In this document: positions 39,557 to 49,067 of the stretch, piece by piece
How positions within the stretch are numbered: the first letter of the stretch is position 1
Layout of the letters: every line of letters starts with the position of its first letter
Assembly: GCF_026241095.1 (NCBI RefSeq)
Contig: NZ_JAPFGB010000006.1
Coordinates: forward strand, 248,001-312,000
Reading direction: 5' to 3'
DNA length: 64,000 nt
Source of the DNA: Saccharopolyspora sp. NFXS83
Lineage (GTDB): Bacteria; Actinomycetota; Actinomycetes; Mycobacteriales; Pseudonocardiaceae
Translations under genes and position numbers: made by a program
The notes under the pieces: model-generated
What the model was told of the DNA's origin: nothing
Seen by the model: the letters and a program-made list of their open reading frames with translations, nothing else
Database searches by the model: none

Positions 39557-40206
39557 TCACTCGGAGCGAGCTCCGCCGGCTGCTGCGTCGCGAGCCGCGA
39601 ACCAAGCGCGCACCTCGGGGGACAGCCGATCGCCTACGGGTTCCGGGTCGTAGTAGGCCGCGTAGGCATCCGCGAACCGTTCCTGGGGATTCGAGAACTG
39701 ATGCCGATGGTCCGCTCGTCGGCGTCGTAGGAGCTGGTGTGCTTGCCGCTCGCGTCCGGCTCGATGGCGATCAGCTGCTCGTTCGGCCCCGAGTCTCCCT
39801 GCGGCAAGCTGGCCAGCGCCTGCGGCGGCCCGATCCTGATGCCGCACTTCTCGCTCAGCGCCCGTTCCCGTTCGCGGACGTCCCCCCGCCTGACAGGTCT
39901 CACGGCTGCCTCCGGTTCGGCACCGGTTTCGACTCGCTGCACGGCGTGCGCCGTCGCCCCGGCAGCTCGCTGGTGCCGGTCCGCCGGAACCGGTGCCCAC
40001 GGCCCGCCGCCGCTCGCGATCTCGACCCGACCGCGCTCGCGGGAGCGCCGCACCCACTCGGCCGTCGCGGCGTTGCCGAGCGTGCGTTGGAGCGCGATCA
40101 GGCCGACCGGTGCCGCACGGTCGCCCAGCGCGGGAGCAACCGGCCTGTGCGAGATCGGGCCTCGTTCCCGCTCCGCCGACGACCGCTCGGATTGGTCGTG
40201 TCGCAC
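39557..40206 (-). pseudogene. Frameshifted eCIS-cargo-like protein
   Basis: A GTG at 40206 with GGAGAGG six bases upstream opens a frame reading LIALQRTLGNAATAEWVRR, the LQRxxGN motif that marks many extracellular contractile injection system cargo and DUF4157-linked proteins. The frame continues to about 39700 (YDADERTIGIS), where coding shifts by one phase to FSNPQERFADAYAAYYDPEP and then LSPEVRAWFAARD, ending at 39557. The tail resembles the end of a peptidase domain, but no HExxH is present. A single-base indel or sequencing error near 39695-39700 explains the split. Confidence 0.55.
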
Positions 40207-40463
40207 AGCACCTCTCCCCACCGCGCGGAGCTCTCGGCCCAGTCTCGACAGCCCGCGCGTGCCGCCACAAGGTCGCCCCGGCCTCACTACGCTGCCCGTA
40301 AGCGCAACGGGAGCTGCCCTGCCGTGCTCATCGCAAGCGATTCGACGCACGCGGCGCCGCGACGTTGCCCGCCCGACCCCACCAGCCGCTCGCGTCACGC
40401 TCCGCGTTCGTGTTTCGTTGCACCTCGAGGGCTCGGCCCACCGGGCCGCAAGGGAGGTTGGAC

Positions 40464-41348
40464 ATGGCACGCACCTGGTTGCGGCGCATCGCGGAACTGG
40501 ACCCGGTCACCGATCACCACGAGATCTACAAGATCTCCATCGGCTACGAGTTCCCCTTCGACTACCAGCGAGCGCTGGAGTTCGCCCTGTTCCGGACCTA
40601 CTGCGTGCCGAGCATCTCGGCCCTGCTGGCCGCGACCGGCGAGTTCGAGAAGCGCCCGCAGCAGCGCTACGACGACACCGCGCTGCTGATGGCCGAGATC
40701 GCCGAGCACGGCTACGACTCCGAGCGCGGCAAGCAGGCGCTGCGCGTGGTCAACCGGGCGCACGGCCGCTACACCATCTCCAACGACGACATGCTGTACG
40801 TGCTGTCGACCTTCGTCTACGACCCGATCGACTGGATCGACGACTTCGGCTGGCGGCCCCTGCACTCCCACGAGCGCGACGCGGCGTTCCACTACTTCCA
40901 GGCCGTCGGCAGGCGGATGGGCATCAAGGACATCCCGCCGACGTTCGCCGAATTCCGCCGGTTCAAGGCGGAGTACGAGCGCGAGCACTTCCGCTACAGC
41001 GAGACGAACCACCTGATCGGCCGCTACACGCTGGACCTGTTCTGCTCCTGGTTCCCCAAGCCGCTGCGCCCCGCGGTGTCGCTGGCCGCACGCGCCCTGC
41101 TGGACGAACCGATGCTCACCGCCTTCGGCTTCCGCGCGGCGCCCGCCTGGGTGCGCGCGGGCGCCCGCGGCGCGTTGAAGCTGCGGGCGGCGGTGGTGCG
41201 GTGGATGCCGGAACGCACCGAATCCAAGCTGGCGCAGGATCCGGGCAACAGCACCTACCCGAACTACCCGCGCGGTTACACCCCCGAGGACCTGGGCGCA
41301 CCGGCCCCCACCGACATCGACCCCGAATGGCTCCGCCGCTCCAGCTGA
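40464..41348 (+). CDS. MpaB/DUF2236-family oxygenase
   Basis: A 294-residue protein of the DUF2236 family (MpaB, latex-clearing protein relatives). Family blocks are YEFPFDYQRALEFALFRTY, RVVNRAHGRYTISNDDMLYV near 97, with the likely haem-interacting His, and STFVYDPIDWIDDFGWRP. The N terminus is long and has no signal sequence. Members bind b-type haem and oxidise isoprenoids or unknown lipids. GGGAGG precedes the ATG. It is monocistronic and followed at once by a 47-bp repeat. Confidence 0.8.
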   Translation: MARTWLRRIAELDPVTDHHEIYKISIGYEFPFDYQRALEFALFRTYCVPSISALLAATGEFEKRPQQRYDDTALLMAEIAEHGYDSERGKQALRVVNRAHGRYTISNDDMLYVLSTFVYDPIDWIDDFGWRPLHSHERDAAFHYFQAVGRRMGIKDIPPTFAEFRRFKAEYEREHFRYSETNHLIGRYTLDLFCSWFPKPLRPAVSLAARALLDEPMLTAFGFRAAPAWVRAGARGALKLRAAVVRWMPERTESKLAQDPGNSTYPNYPRGYTPEDLGAPAPTDIDPEWLRRSS

Positions 41349-41379
41349 CCGCCCGGCCCCCGAACCCACCCGCATCGAA

Positions 41380-41426
41380 GTGAACGGACCGTTCGCCCAA
41401 TCCCGTGGGACGAACGGTCCGTTCAC
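41380..41426. repeat. 47-bp repeat, copy 6
   Basis: Arms GTGAACGGACCGTTCG and CGAACGGTCCGTTCAC are perfect inverse copies, separated by 15 bases. It starts 31 bases after the MpaB stop codon. Confidence 0.92.
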
Positions 41427-41661
41427 TCCCGGGTGCGGTGCGGAGGGAGTCGACGTCAGCTGGAGGAATGCCTCAACGCGGCGGTGGGCCTGCAGCTCGT
41501 CACCTGGCCGCCCGCGTCCCGCACCCACGGCCCCGCCCGGCCCTCGAACCGGCGACCCGACAGTCGGCCCGCCAACACGCCCGGCACCAGCAGCAAGGCG
41601 AACTAGATCAACACCACGGCGGGAGCATCGACCGCTTGGCAGGATTCGGAGGGAAGTACCG

Positions 41662-41932
41662 GTTTCCCTGGTCCATGACGAGATCTTCGGCGTCCTCAGT
41701 CGCGATGCCCCTGGCCGGGGAACTGATCATTTAGGCCTTGGACGTGGGCGTCCCGGCCGGATCGGTCACCGGCGACACGGTCGACGGCGAGAAACCACAG
41801 CTTCGCAAAGCCCTCCGCCCGCGTGGAATCAGCGATCTTCTAGCCGTTGCGAAGCCCCACCGGTTCACCACCGGCATCGGCCCCCGCAAAGCGGTGCGGT
41901 TGCCCGCCGACGCTCTTGGCTCGCCCCGGCGC
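41662..41932 (+). pseudogene. IS701/IS4-like transposase fragment
   Basis: One reading phase gives PLAGELII, an in-frame TAG at 41732, then ALDVGVPAGSVTGDTVDG, PQLRKALRPRGISDLLAVA and KPHRFTT. This matches the DDE-domain stretch of IS701-type transposases, in which the second Asp lies in the V(T/A)GDxVYG motif; here the Tyr is also lost (TVDG). Only about 80 residues remain, with a stop inside, and no terminal inverted repeats were found. Confidence 0.55.
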
Positions 41933-41940
41933 CCCTCCGA

Positions 41941-41987
41941 GCGAACGGACGGTTCGCCCGATCTCCTTGGACGAACGGTCCGTTCAC
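41941..41987. repeat. 47-bp repeat, copy 7
   Basis: Left arm GCGAACGGACGGTTCG is slightly decayed; right arm CGAACGGTCCGTTCAC is intact. It lies seven bases beyond the fadD stop codon, a terminator-like position. Confidence 0.88.
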
Positions 41988-41994
41988 TCCCGAG

Positions 41995-43812
41995 TCAGGC
42001 GTAGAGGGAGTCGATGTCGGCGGCGTAGCGCTCCTGGACGACCTTGCGCTTGAGCTTCAGGGTCGGGGTGAGCTCGCCGCTCTCCGCGCTCCACGGCTGC
42101 GCCAGCACCTCGTAGCGCTTGATCTGCTCGGCGCGGGCGAGCTGCCCGTTCACCTCGGTCAGCAGCACGTCGAGTTCGGCGCGCACCTTCGGATGCGCCG
42201 CCAGTTCGCCGAGATCGCCGCTGATGCCGTGCGCCGCCGCCCACCCGGGCGCGGTCTCCTCGTCGAGCACGATCAGCGCCGTGAGGTACGGCTTGCGGTC
42301 CCCGATGGCCACCGCGTGCCCGACCAGCGGGTGCGCCCGCAGCAGGCCCTCCACCTTCGCCGGGGCGATGTTCTTGCCGCTCGCGGTGATGATGAGTTCC
42401 TTCTTGCGGTCGGTGATGGTCAGGTAGCCGTCGTCGTCGATCCACCCGATGTCGCCGGTCGCCAGCCACCCCTCGTCGTCGGTGGCGCGGGCGATCTCGC
42501 CGGAATCGTCGAGGTAGCCCAGGAAGACCACCGGCCCGCGCACGAAGACCTCGCCGTCCGCGCCGAGGCGCAGTTCCACGCCCGGCACCGGCCTGCCGAC
42601 CGAACCGGGCCGGTAGGCGTCGGCGGTGTTGGCGGTGGCGCAGCCGGTGGTCTCGGTCATCCCCCACACTTCCAGCACCTCGATGCCGAGGCTCGCGAGG
42701 AATTCGAGCACGTGCAGCGGGAGCGGGGCGGCGCCGCTGCTGGCCCAGCGCAGCTCGTCGAGGCCGAGCATCGCGCGCACGGGGCGCAGCACCTGGGCGT
42801 CGGCCTCGGCGAGCCGTTGCGCGTGCTCGGCGGGCACGGGCTCGCCCCGGCCGCGCAACCGGACCGCGTGCAGGGCGAGTTCCTGGGCGCGGGCGAGGAC
42901 TTCGCGCTGCGGTTCGGCCTGGCGGGCGAGGACGGCCTGCAGTCCCGTGGTGATCTTCTCCCACACCCGCGGCACGCCGAAGAACGCGGGCGGGCGGAAG
43001 AACGCCAGCGTCTGCACCACTTGCGACGCGTCCGGGCACACCGAGACGTGCAGCGCCTTGTAGAGCGCGCGGTAGATGCCCAGTTCGCGTTCGGCGACGT
43101 GCGCCAGCGGCAGGTAGGACACCGAGGGCGCACCGTCCGGGGTGGGCGCGATGCGGTCCACGGCGACGGCCTCGTAGACGGCGTTGCGGTGGCTGAGCAC
43201 GACGCCCTTCGGGTCGCCGGTGGTGCCGGAGGTGTACATCATCGCCAGCGGATCGTCGGAGGCGATGCGCGCCCAGCACCGCTCGAACACCGCCGGATCA
43301 GCGCGGTGCAGCGCGGCACCGTCGGCGTGGAGTTCGTGCCAGCGCACGAACCGGTCGTCGCCCGGCGGGGTGGCGACCTCCGGGTCGAGGACCACCACGG
43401 CGCGGATCTCGGTGTTCCCGGCCAGCACGGGCGTCCACCGGTCCAGCTCGGCGGCGCCTTCGAGCACGACCACGGTGGCCTTGCTGTGCGCGGTGACGAA
43501 CCCGATCTGCTCGGTGCTCAGCGTCGCGTAGGCGGTGCAGGGCAAAGCCGCCAGGTGGGTGGCGGCGAGGTCGACGATCCAGTGCTCCGGGCGGCTGGAC
43601 ATCATGATCATCATGCGGTCCCCCGCGCCGAGCCCGCGCTCGGCCAGGCCGCGCGCCACGGCCGCCACCTCGTCGCGCAGCTGCGACCAGGTCAACGTGG
43701 TGTCGTTGCCGCTCAGCGCCGGCCGCTGCGGCTGGTCGCGCGCGTTGCGGGCGAGCAGACCGGGGATGGTCAGTCCGTCGGCGGCCTCGGCGCACTCTGC
43801 TGCGATGGTCAC
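41995..43812 (-). CDS. Long-chain acyl-CoA synthetase (FadD-type)
   Basis: A 605-residue AMP-forming ligase. The P-loop is MMYTSGTTGDPKGVVLSHRN near 192, the acyl/adenylate motif VWGMTETTG near 390 and the hinge region WLATGDIGWIDDDGYLTITD near 465, followed by RKKELIITASGKNIAP and the catalytic-lysine end PTLKLKRK. It is the last gene in the direction of the Mce operon, 75 bases after the mas gene, and likely activates the imported acid or sterol side chain as CoA ester. Substrate not determined. Confidence 0.88.
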   Translation of the reverse strand: MTIAAECAEAADGLTIPGLLARNARDQPQRPALSGNDTTLTWSQLRDEVAAVARGLAERGLGAGDRMMIMMSSRPEHWIVDLAATHLAALPCTAYATLSTEQIGFVTAHSKATVVVLEGAAELDRWTPVLAGNTEIRAVVVLDPEVATPPGDDRFVRWHELHADGAALHRADPAVFERCWARIASDDPLAMMYTSGTTGDPKGVVLSHRNAVYEAVAVDRIAPTPDGAPSVSYLPLAHVAERELGIYRALYKALHVSVCPDASQVVQTLAFFRPPAFFGVPRVWEKITTGLQAVLARQAEPQREVLARAQELALHAVRLRGRGEPVPAEHAQRLAEADAQVLRPVRAMLGLDELRWASSGAAPLPLHVLEFLASLGIEVLEVWGMTETTGCATANTADAYRPGSVGRPVPGVELRLGADGEVFVRGPVVFLGYLDDSGEIARATDDEGWLATGDIGWIDDDGYLTITDRKKELIITASGKNIAPAKVEGLLRAHPLVGHAVAIGDRKPYLTALIVLDEETAPGWAAAHGISGDLGELAAHPKVRAELDVLLTEVNGQLARAEQIKRYEVLAQPWSAESGELTPTLKLKRKVVQERYAADIDSLYA

Positions 43813-43887
43813 GTCACTCGCTCCTCACTGCGGAAAACCTGCCGGATCAAGGGGAATCGGATGACGGGCCGCGCCCGCCCGGCCCGC

Positions 43888-44577
43888 TCAGACCAGCTTC
43901 ACGTCGTCGATGAGCCACTTGCCGTCCGGATGCACGAGGGTGAGCTGCATCCGGGTCCGGTCCACCCTCGGTTCCGGGCTGTTGGTGTTGGTGATCGTCT
44001 GGTCGACGAACAGCACCAGCACGGCCCGGTCCGGCTCCGCCCGGACCGCTCCCGCGCCCCGCACCTCGCCCTTCGACGTCGCCTGGTACTGCTGGATGAG
44101 CTGTGTCAGCCCGTCGCTGACCTCCTTGTACTGGCGGGCGAACTCGGGTGAGGCGTTCTCGGACACCGACCCGAAGTCGTCCCGCAGGTTCTGGTGGTCG
44201 TAGGTGGTGAGGGCGAGCGCGTACCGCTCGCCCGCCGCGAGCGCCTCCGCGCGGGCGGTGTCGCGGACCGCGGCCTCCCGGAGCTGCACGCCGGTGTAGG
44301 TGAGGCCGCCGAGCAGCAGCAGGATCGCCAGCGCGGCGGCGAGGACGGGCGGCCTGCGCAGCGCGCGCAGCCGCGCCTGACCGCCCGCGTCACCCTCCAC
44401 TGCGGACTCCGATGCCCCACCGGCCGTGCCCGGCGGGTCCTCGGCGACGGCCGGTTCTCCGCCGGCCGTCGAGGAATCCTCCGCCCCCTCAGCGGAGGTT
44501 CCTGGGCCGTCCGCCTCCGGGAGGCGGGTGCTGGTCGTCCCGGCGTCGCGGTCGGATTCGGCTCGGTCGCTGGTCAT
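43888..44577 (-). CDS. Mce-associated membrane protein
   Basis: A 229-residue protein with a disordered acidic N terminus (1-70), one transmembrane helix (PVLAAALAILLLLGGLTYTG, about 77-96) and an extracytoplasmic NTF2-like domain ending in LVHPDGKWLIDDVKLV, the hallmark of Mas proteins that stabilise Mce transporters. The ATG at 44577 overlaps the mceF stop (ATGA). Confidence 0.85.
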   Translation of the reverse strand: MTSDRAESDRDAGTTSTRLPEADGPGTSAEGAEDSSTAGGEPAVAEDPPGTAGGASESAVEGDAGGQARLRALRRPPVLAAALAILLLLGGLTYTGVQLREAAVRDTARAEALAAGERYALALTTYDHQNLRDDFGSVSENASPEFARQYKEVSDGLTQLIQQYQATSKGEVRGAGAVRAEPDRAVLVLFVDQTITNTNSPEPRVDRTRMQLTLVHPDGKWLIDDVKLV

Positions 44578-45818
44578 CGCACTCCCTGGAACATGATCGA
44601 GGACCACGGCCGTGGCCCCAGGACCCCGCCGTCCCCGCTCACCGCGCCGCCGGGCGCGGCGTCCGGGGAAGCGGACTGCGCACCCGGCGGCGCCGCCGGG
44701 TACCGCGCCGGAACGGCCGCCTCCGGTGCGGCGGCCAACGGCGAGTCGGGACGCGGGGCGCTGTCGGCTCCCCGCTGTTCGAGGCCCGGCCCGGGCGCGC
44801 AGCTCCAGCCGAGCTGCGGATCGCGCGGGGCCGTCTCGGTCGGGGTGCGCCGCTCGGTGCCGTAGTAGCAGGCGGGTCCTTGAGCGGCGACCAGGTAGAA
44901 GTCGGCGACGTCGCCGTGCACGATGCTCGCGAGGTCGGAGAGCCCCTGCGGCAGCGCGGTCATCGTCTCCCGCAGCGCGGGGACGTGATCACCGAGCACC
45001 TCGCCGGTGACCAGCAGGTTCCCCAGCAGCGCACTGGCGGCCCCCTCGTTGCGCGCGAGCAGCTCCGACACCGACCGCGTGGTGCCCGGCACCGTCCGGG
45101 CGAGGCCGCGGATCGCCGGCTGCTGCGCCCGCGCCTCGTCGGCGAGCTCCCGCATCGAGGCCGCCAGGCGCGGCAGGCCGCCCGCCCCGTCGACGGATCC
45201 CAGCACCCGCGGCCCCTGCTCGATCAGGTTGGTGATCTGCGGTTCCCGCTCTGCCGCGAGCCGGGTGAGGTCGCGGGTGTTGTCCATGATCCGGCGCAGT
45301 TCGGGACCGGCCCCGTTAAGCCCGGTGGAGGCGGCGTCGGACAGCACCCGCACGTCGTGCGGATCGATGCTCTCGGCGAGGTCGGTGACGTGCACCAGCA
45401 AGGTGTCCAGCGGCATGGGGGCGCTGGTGTCCTCGGCCCGGATCACGTCGCCGTCGCGCAGGTACGGTGGCGCGTCGGTGGCGGGTTGCAGGTCCAGGTG
45501 CTGCACGGCCATCGGGGTGTCCATGCTGATCCTGGCGACCGCGTCGGCCGGGACTCGGCTGCCGGGGTCGAGCCGGAGCCGCAGCGTCACGCCTTCGCCG
45601 CTCGGATCCAGGTCGACGGCACCGACCGCGCCGGTCCGCACGCCGCGGTAGGTGACCTGGGAGGTCTCGGCGAGTCCCGCGGCGTCGGGCAGCCGCACCG
45701 CCACGCGGATCGGCGAACTCGTCGGATTCCCGCCCAGCACGGTGTCGGCCACGAACGCCCCGCAACCGAGGGCGATCACCAGGAACAGGGCCAGTTGGAC
45801 CAGCACGGCGCGGTTCAT
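44574..45818 (-). CDS. mceF: Mce protein, MceF position
   Basis: A 414-residue Mce subunit with an N-terminal anchor (VQLALFLVIALGCGAFVADTV), one MlaD/Mce domain at about 37-115 (VAVRLPDAAGLAETSQVTYRG) and a long helical region that builds the needle. The C terminus is Pro/Ala-rich and disordered, with a PACYYG segment before it. It overlaps mceE by four bases and is the sixth Mce gene. Confidence 0.88.
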   Translation of the reverse strand: MNRAVLVQLALFLVIALGCGAFVADTVLGGNPTSSPIRVAVRLPDAAGLAETSQVTYRGVRTGAVGAVDLDPSGEGVTLRLRLDPGSRVPADAVARISMDTPMAVQHLDLQPATDAPPYLRDGDVIRAEDTSAPMPLDTLLVHVTDLAESIDPHDVRVLSDAASTGLNGAGPELRRIMDNTRDLTRLAAEREPQITNLIEQGPRVLGSVDGAGGLPRLAASMRELADEARAQQPAIRGLARTVPGTTRSVSELLARNEGAASALLGNLLVTGEVLGDHVPALRETMTALPQGLSDLASIVHGDVADFYLVAAQGPACYYGTERRTPTETAPRDPQLGWSCAPGPGLEQRGADSAPRPDSPLAAAPEAAVPARYPAAPPGAQSASPDAAPGGAVSGDGGVLGPRPWSSIMFQGVR

Positions 45819-47005
45819 CGGGTCCCTCCGGTCAGCAGCTCGGCGGCGGAGCCGGGCGGCGTGGGCGGCGTGAACGGCGCCAGGTCGGCCCGCGCGGGGT
45901 CGGACCGATCTGCCGCCCCGTTCGGCAGCGGTGGGTTCTGCCCGGTCAGCAGCGGCAGCAGGGTGCCGGACACGTCGAGCGTGCCGTCGAGGTTCAGGTA
46001 GTCGCCCGGAATGGCACCGCCGAGCTTCACCTGGAACGTGCGCAGCTCCGTCAGCGTGCTCGCGAGGTCGCCGTTGAAACCGGCCAGCGAGTCCAGCACC
46101 GGCCGCAGCTCGTCGAGCTGCGCGGTGAACGCGGGCCCTGCCTCCCGCACGACGCCGTCGGCGGAGCGCCCGAGCGCGGTCACGCCGGTCAGCAGCTGCT
46201 CGAACCGCTCGCGCTGGCTCAGCAGCACGTCGACCGCCGGGGTGATCTCGCGCAGCGACCGCCGCAGCAGCGGCGTGTCGGCGGCGGTCGCGGCCGACAA
46301 CCGGTGCAGCGAGTCGATGGTGGCGTCGAACTCCGCGCGGTTCGCGTCCACTTCGGACAGCAGCGCGTCGAGCCGGTGCAGCAGGTCGCGCACCTTCTGC
46401 TCCCGCCCGCCGAGCGCGGTGTTGAGCTCGGTGACCACGGTGCGCGCCTGGTCCAGGCCGCTGCCGCCGAGCACGGTGCCGAGCGCGGCGAGGGTGTTCT
46501 CCAGGTCCGGTCCGCGCGAGGTGCGCGCCAGCGGGATGGTGTCGCCGTCGGCGAGCAGGCCCGGCGAAGCGGGTGCGGCGGGCGGTTCCAGCACCACGAA
46601 CTGCTCGCCGAGCGCCGCGGTCAGCTCCAGCCGCGCGGCGGTGTCCTTCGGCAGCCGCAAACCGGGGACCAGGTCGAGCCGGGCGACCGCCTTGAAGTCC
46701 TCCGTGGACAGGTCGTGCACCCGCCCGACGGTGGCCTGCCCGATCCGCACCACCCCGCCGGCGGGCAGGTTGGAGACGTCGCTGAACACGGCGGTGACCC
46801 GAGGCCCGTCTCCCTCCCCGCCCAGCGGCAGCTCGTGCAGGCTCAGCCCGCAGGAACTCGTCAGCAGCGCGGTGGCCAGGACCAGCGGCAGCAGCGCGGA
46901 AGTCCGCGCGGAACGGGTTCTGACCGGCGCCTCGCCAGTGGCGGAGCCGCCAGTCGGCGACACGCGCGGACCGCCCCGGAGGACCTGCTCGTGGTTGCGC
47001 ATCAT
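45815..47005 (-). CDS. mceE: Mce lipoprotein, MceE position
   Basis: A 396-residue Mce protein with a lipobox: TALLTSSC places the lipidated Cys at residue 52 after a hydrophobic stretch, as in LprK/LprN of mycobacteria. The Mce domain follows (VTAVFSDVSNLPAGGVVRIG), then the helical region. Starting at ATG 47005 gives the four-base overlap with mceD; the frame is open further upstream but lacks support. One lipoprotein at position E is typical of mce operons. Confidence 0.88.
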   Translation of the reverse strand: MMRNHEQVLRGGPRVSPTGGSATGEAPVRTRSARTSALLPLVLATALLTSSCGLSLHELPLGGEGDGPRVTAVFSDVSNLPAGGVVRIGQATVGRVHDLSTEDFKAVARLDLVPGLRLPKDTAARLELTAALGEQFVVLEPPAAPASPGLLADGDTIPLARTSRGPDLENTLAALGTVLGGSGLDQARTVVTELNTALGGREQKVRDLLHRLDALLSEVDANRAEFDATIDSLHRLSAATAADTPLLRRSLREITPAVDVLLSQRERFEQLLTGVTALGRSADGVVREAGPAFTAQLDELRPVLDSLAGFNGDLASTLTELRTFQVKLGGAIPGDYLNLDGTLDVSGTLLPLLTGQNPPLPNGAADRSDPARADLAPFTPPTPPGSAAELLTGGTR

Positions 47006-48084
47006 CCGCCTCCCACCATGGTGTGCAACGGATCGAGGTTCGGCGGGAGCGGAATCGGATTCACCAGCCCCGGCCCGGAGCACAACGGCACCGGGAACCG
47101 CTCGCACAGCCGCGCGGTCGCGGGGAACTGGGCGAGGTTCGAGGAGATGTTCAGCCGGATCCGCAGCCGCTCGTCCTCGGTCACGGCCCGGCTGAAGTTG
47201 CCGAACACCAGCGGCAGCGTGGTGAGCACCTCGGAGAGCTGCTCGCGCTGCCCGGCGACCTGAGCCGTGGTGCCCGCGAGGTCGCGCACGCTGCCGGTGA
47301 GCTCGCCACCGTGCTCCCGGATCAGCGCGTCGGCCTCCGCCAGCGACCTGGCGAGCCGACCGATGGTCTGGTCGAGGTGCAGCCGCTGCCCGCCGTAGTC
47401 CTCGCTGGCCTGCCGCACCCCCGCCGCCAACGAGTCCACGGTGGAGCGGTGTTCGGCGAGCGCGCGGACCAGCACGTCGAGGTTCCCGATCAGCTCACCG
47501 AGCTGCTCCCGGTCACCCGCCAGCACGTCGGTGGCGCCCGCGAGGCGGGTGATCGCGGTGCGCACCCGCGGCCCGTTGCCGTCCGCGGCGGTCGCCGCCG
47601 AGTGCAGCAGCGCGCCGAGGTCGTCACCTCCGCCCGCGCCGTCCGGACCGAGCGCGGAGACCACCGCGTCCAGCGACGACATCAGCTCGTCCCAGCGGAT
47701 CGGCGAGTGCGCCCGCTCCGCCGGGATCACCGCGCCGTCGGCCAGCACGGGACCGCCCCCGTAGGCCGGGCCGAGTTCCACGAACCGGTCGCTGATCAGC
47801 TGCGGGCTCATGATGTAGGCGTGCGCGGCGGCGGGCAGCGCGATGTCCGGGCGAACCCGCATCACCACCCGCACCACCGGTCCGCGCGGGTTCACCTGCT
47901 CCACGACGCCGACCGGAACGCCCAGCACGTGCACCTTGTTGCCGGGGTAGATCCCGTCAGCGGTGGCGAAGTCCGCCGACACCGCGCGGGGAGGCGCGGG
48001 CCGCAGCAGCACGTACCAGCCGCCCGCGATGATCAGGGCCGCCGCGCAGCCGAGCGCGATCAACCTGGAGGGTCGTCGGCTCAT
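47002..48084 (-). CDS. mceD: Mce protein, MceD position
   Basis: A 360-residue Mce subunit: N-terminal anchor SRLIALGCAAALIIAGGWYVLL, Mce domain with ADGIYPGNKVHVLGVPVG, helical segment to about 300 and a C-terminal PxPLCSGPG-NPIPLPPN tail. It overlaps mceC and mceE by four bases on each side (ATGA), so the whole set is translated as a coupled block. Confidence 0.88.
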   Translation of the reverse strand: MSRRPSRLIALGCAAALIIAGGWYVLLRPAPPRAVSADFATADGIYPGNKVHVLGVPVGVVEQVNPRGPVVRVVMRVRPDIALPAAAHAYIMSPQLISDRFVELGPAYGGGPVLADGAVIPAERAHSPIRWDELMSSLDAVVSALGPDGAGGGDDLGALLHSAATAADGNGPRVRTAITRLAGATDVLAGDREQLGELIGNLDVLVRALAEHRSTVDSLAAGVRQASEDYGGQRLHLDQTIGRLARSLAEADALIREHGGELTGSVRDLAGTTAQVAGQREQLSEVLTTLPLVFGNFSRAVTEDERLRIRLNISSNLAQFPATARLCERFPVPLCSGPGLVNPIPLPPNLDPLHTMVGGG

Positions 48085-49067
48085 CGGCACCCCTCGACCA
48101 GCCCGGCGAGGCACAGCAGGTTGTCCGGCAGCGGGCCCGCCGGTCCCGACACGTCGCCCCAGCTCCCATTGCCGGTGGCGTTGGCCAGCGAACGCCCCGC
48201 CGTTCCGAGGGTGGCGATGGTGCGCGCGATGGCCTGCTCGTCGCGGCGCAGCGCCGCGGTGATCTCGCGCAGATCGCTCAGCAGCGGCCCGAGCTTCGCG
48301 GAGTTCTCCGCGAGGAAGCCGTCGAGCTGCGCGCTGAGCATGTCCACGTCGTCGATCAGCCGCAGCACCGTCTCCCGGCGTTCGGTGAGGGTGCGCACGA
48401 TCAGGTCCGCGTCCCCGAGCAGTTCCACCAGCGCGTCCTGCTGCTCCACCAGCGTCGCCGTCGTCGCACGCGCGCCGTCGAGCAGCTCGTCGAGCTGGGC
48501 GTCGTGGCGGTCGATCAGCTCGGCCGCGCCGGTGATCCCGGTCAGCGCCCGTCCCAGCAGCTCCGGGTCCTGCGGGGCGGCTTCGCGGACGGTGGACATC
48601 ATCCGGCGCATCGCTTCGAGGTCGAGCTCGCCTGCGGTGCCCGTGGCGTCGGCGCCGAGCTCGTCGAGGCTGTAGGGGATGCGGGTGCGCTCGCGCGGGA
48701 TCACGGAGTCGAGTTCGCCGAGCCCGGCCGGTTCCACCGCGAGGTAGCGGGAGCCCATGACGGTCGCCAGGCGCACCGAGGCGGAGGTGGCGGCGCCGAG
48801 GCGCTGCTCGCGGTCCAGCCGGAACGTCACCCGCACCCGGTCCCCTGCGATGTCCATGCCGGTGACGCGCCCGGCGGGCACTCCGGCGACGTGCACCTGG
48901 GCGTCGGCGGTGAGCCCGCCCGCGTTGGCGAATTCCGCGGTGTACTCCCTGGTTCGCCACAGGAACGACAGCTGCGGCACGGTCACGACGCCGCCGAGCA
49001 CCAGCAGCGCCACGAGCAGGCCCACGGCGCCGACGACGATCGGGTCGCGGTCGCGACGGCGGCTCAT
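48081..49067 (-). CDS. mceC: Mce protein, MceC position
   Basis: A 328-residue Mce subunit with an anchor helix (DPIVVGAVGLLVALLVLGGV), the Mce domain (EFANAGGLTADAQVHVAGVP) and a helical C-terminal part rich in Leu, Ala and Glu. The ATG at 49067 gives the four-base overlap with mceB; an ATG at 49073 adds two residues. Confidence 0.87.
   Translation of the reverse strand: MSRRRDRDPIVVGAVGLLVALLVLGGVVTVPQLSFLWRTREYTAEFANAGGLTADAQVHVAGVPAGRVTGMDIAGDRVRVTFRLDREQRLGAATSASVRLATVMGSRYLAVEPAGLGELDSVIPRERTRIPYSLDELGADATGTAGELDLEAMRRMMSTVREAAPQDPELLGRALTGITGAAELIDRHDAQLDELLDGARATTATLVEQQDALVELLGDADLIVRTLTERRETVLRLIDDVDMLSAQLDGFLAENSAKLGPLLSDLREITAALRRDEQAIARTIATLGTAGRSLANATGNGSWGDVSGPAGPLPDNLLCLAGLVEGCR

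Larger units (their letters stand above)
41349..41994. other. 646-bp spacer with two repeats and a transposase relic
   Basis: It separates the convergent MpaB and FadD genes. Copies of the 47-bp repeat mark both ends (41380-41426 and 41941-41987) and a decayed transposase fragment lies between them. No intact gene. Confidence 0.7.

Noticed and set aside
44412-46001. Plus-strand 529-codon frame opposite mceF
   Set aside because: Shadow of mceF; Arg/Pro-rich, no support.
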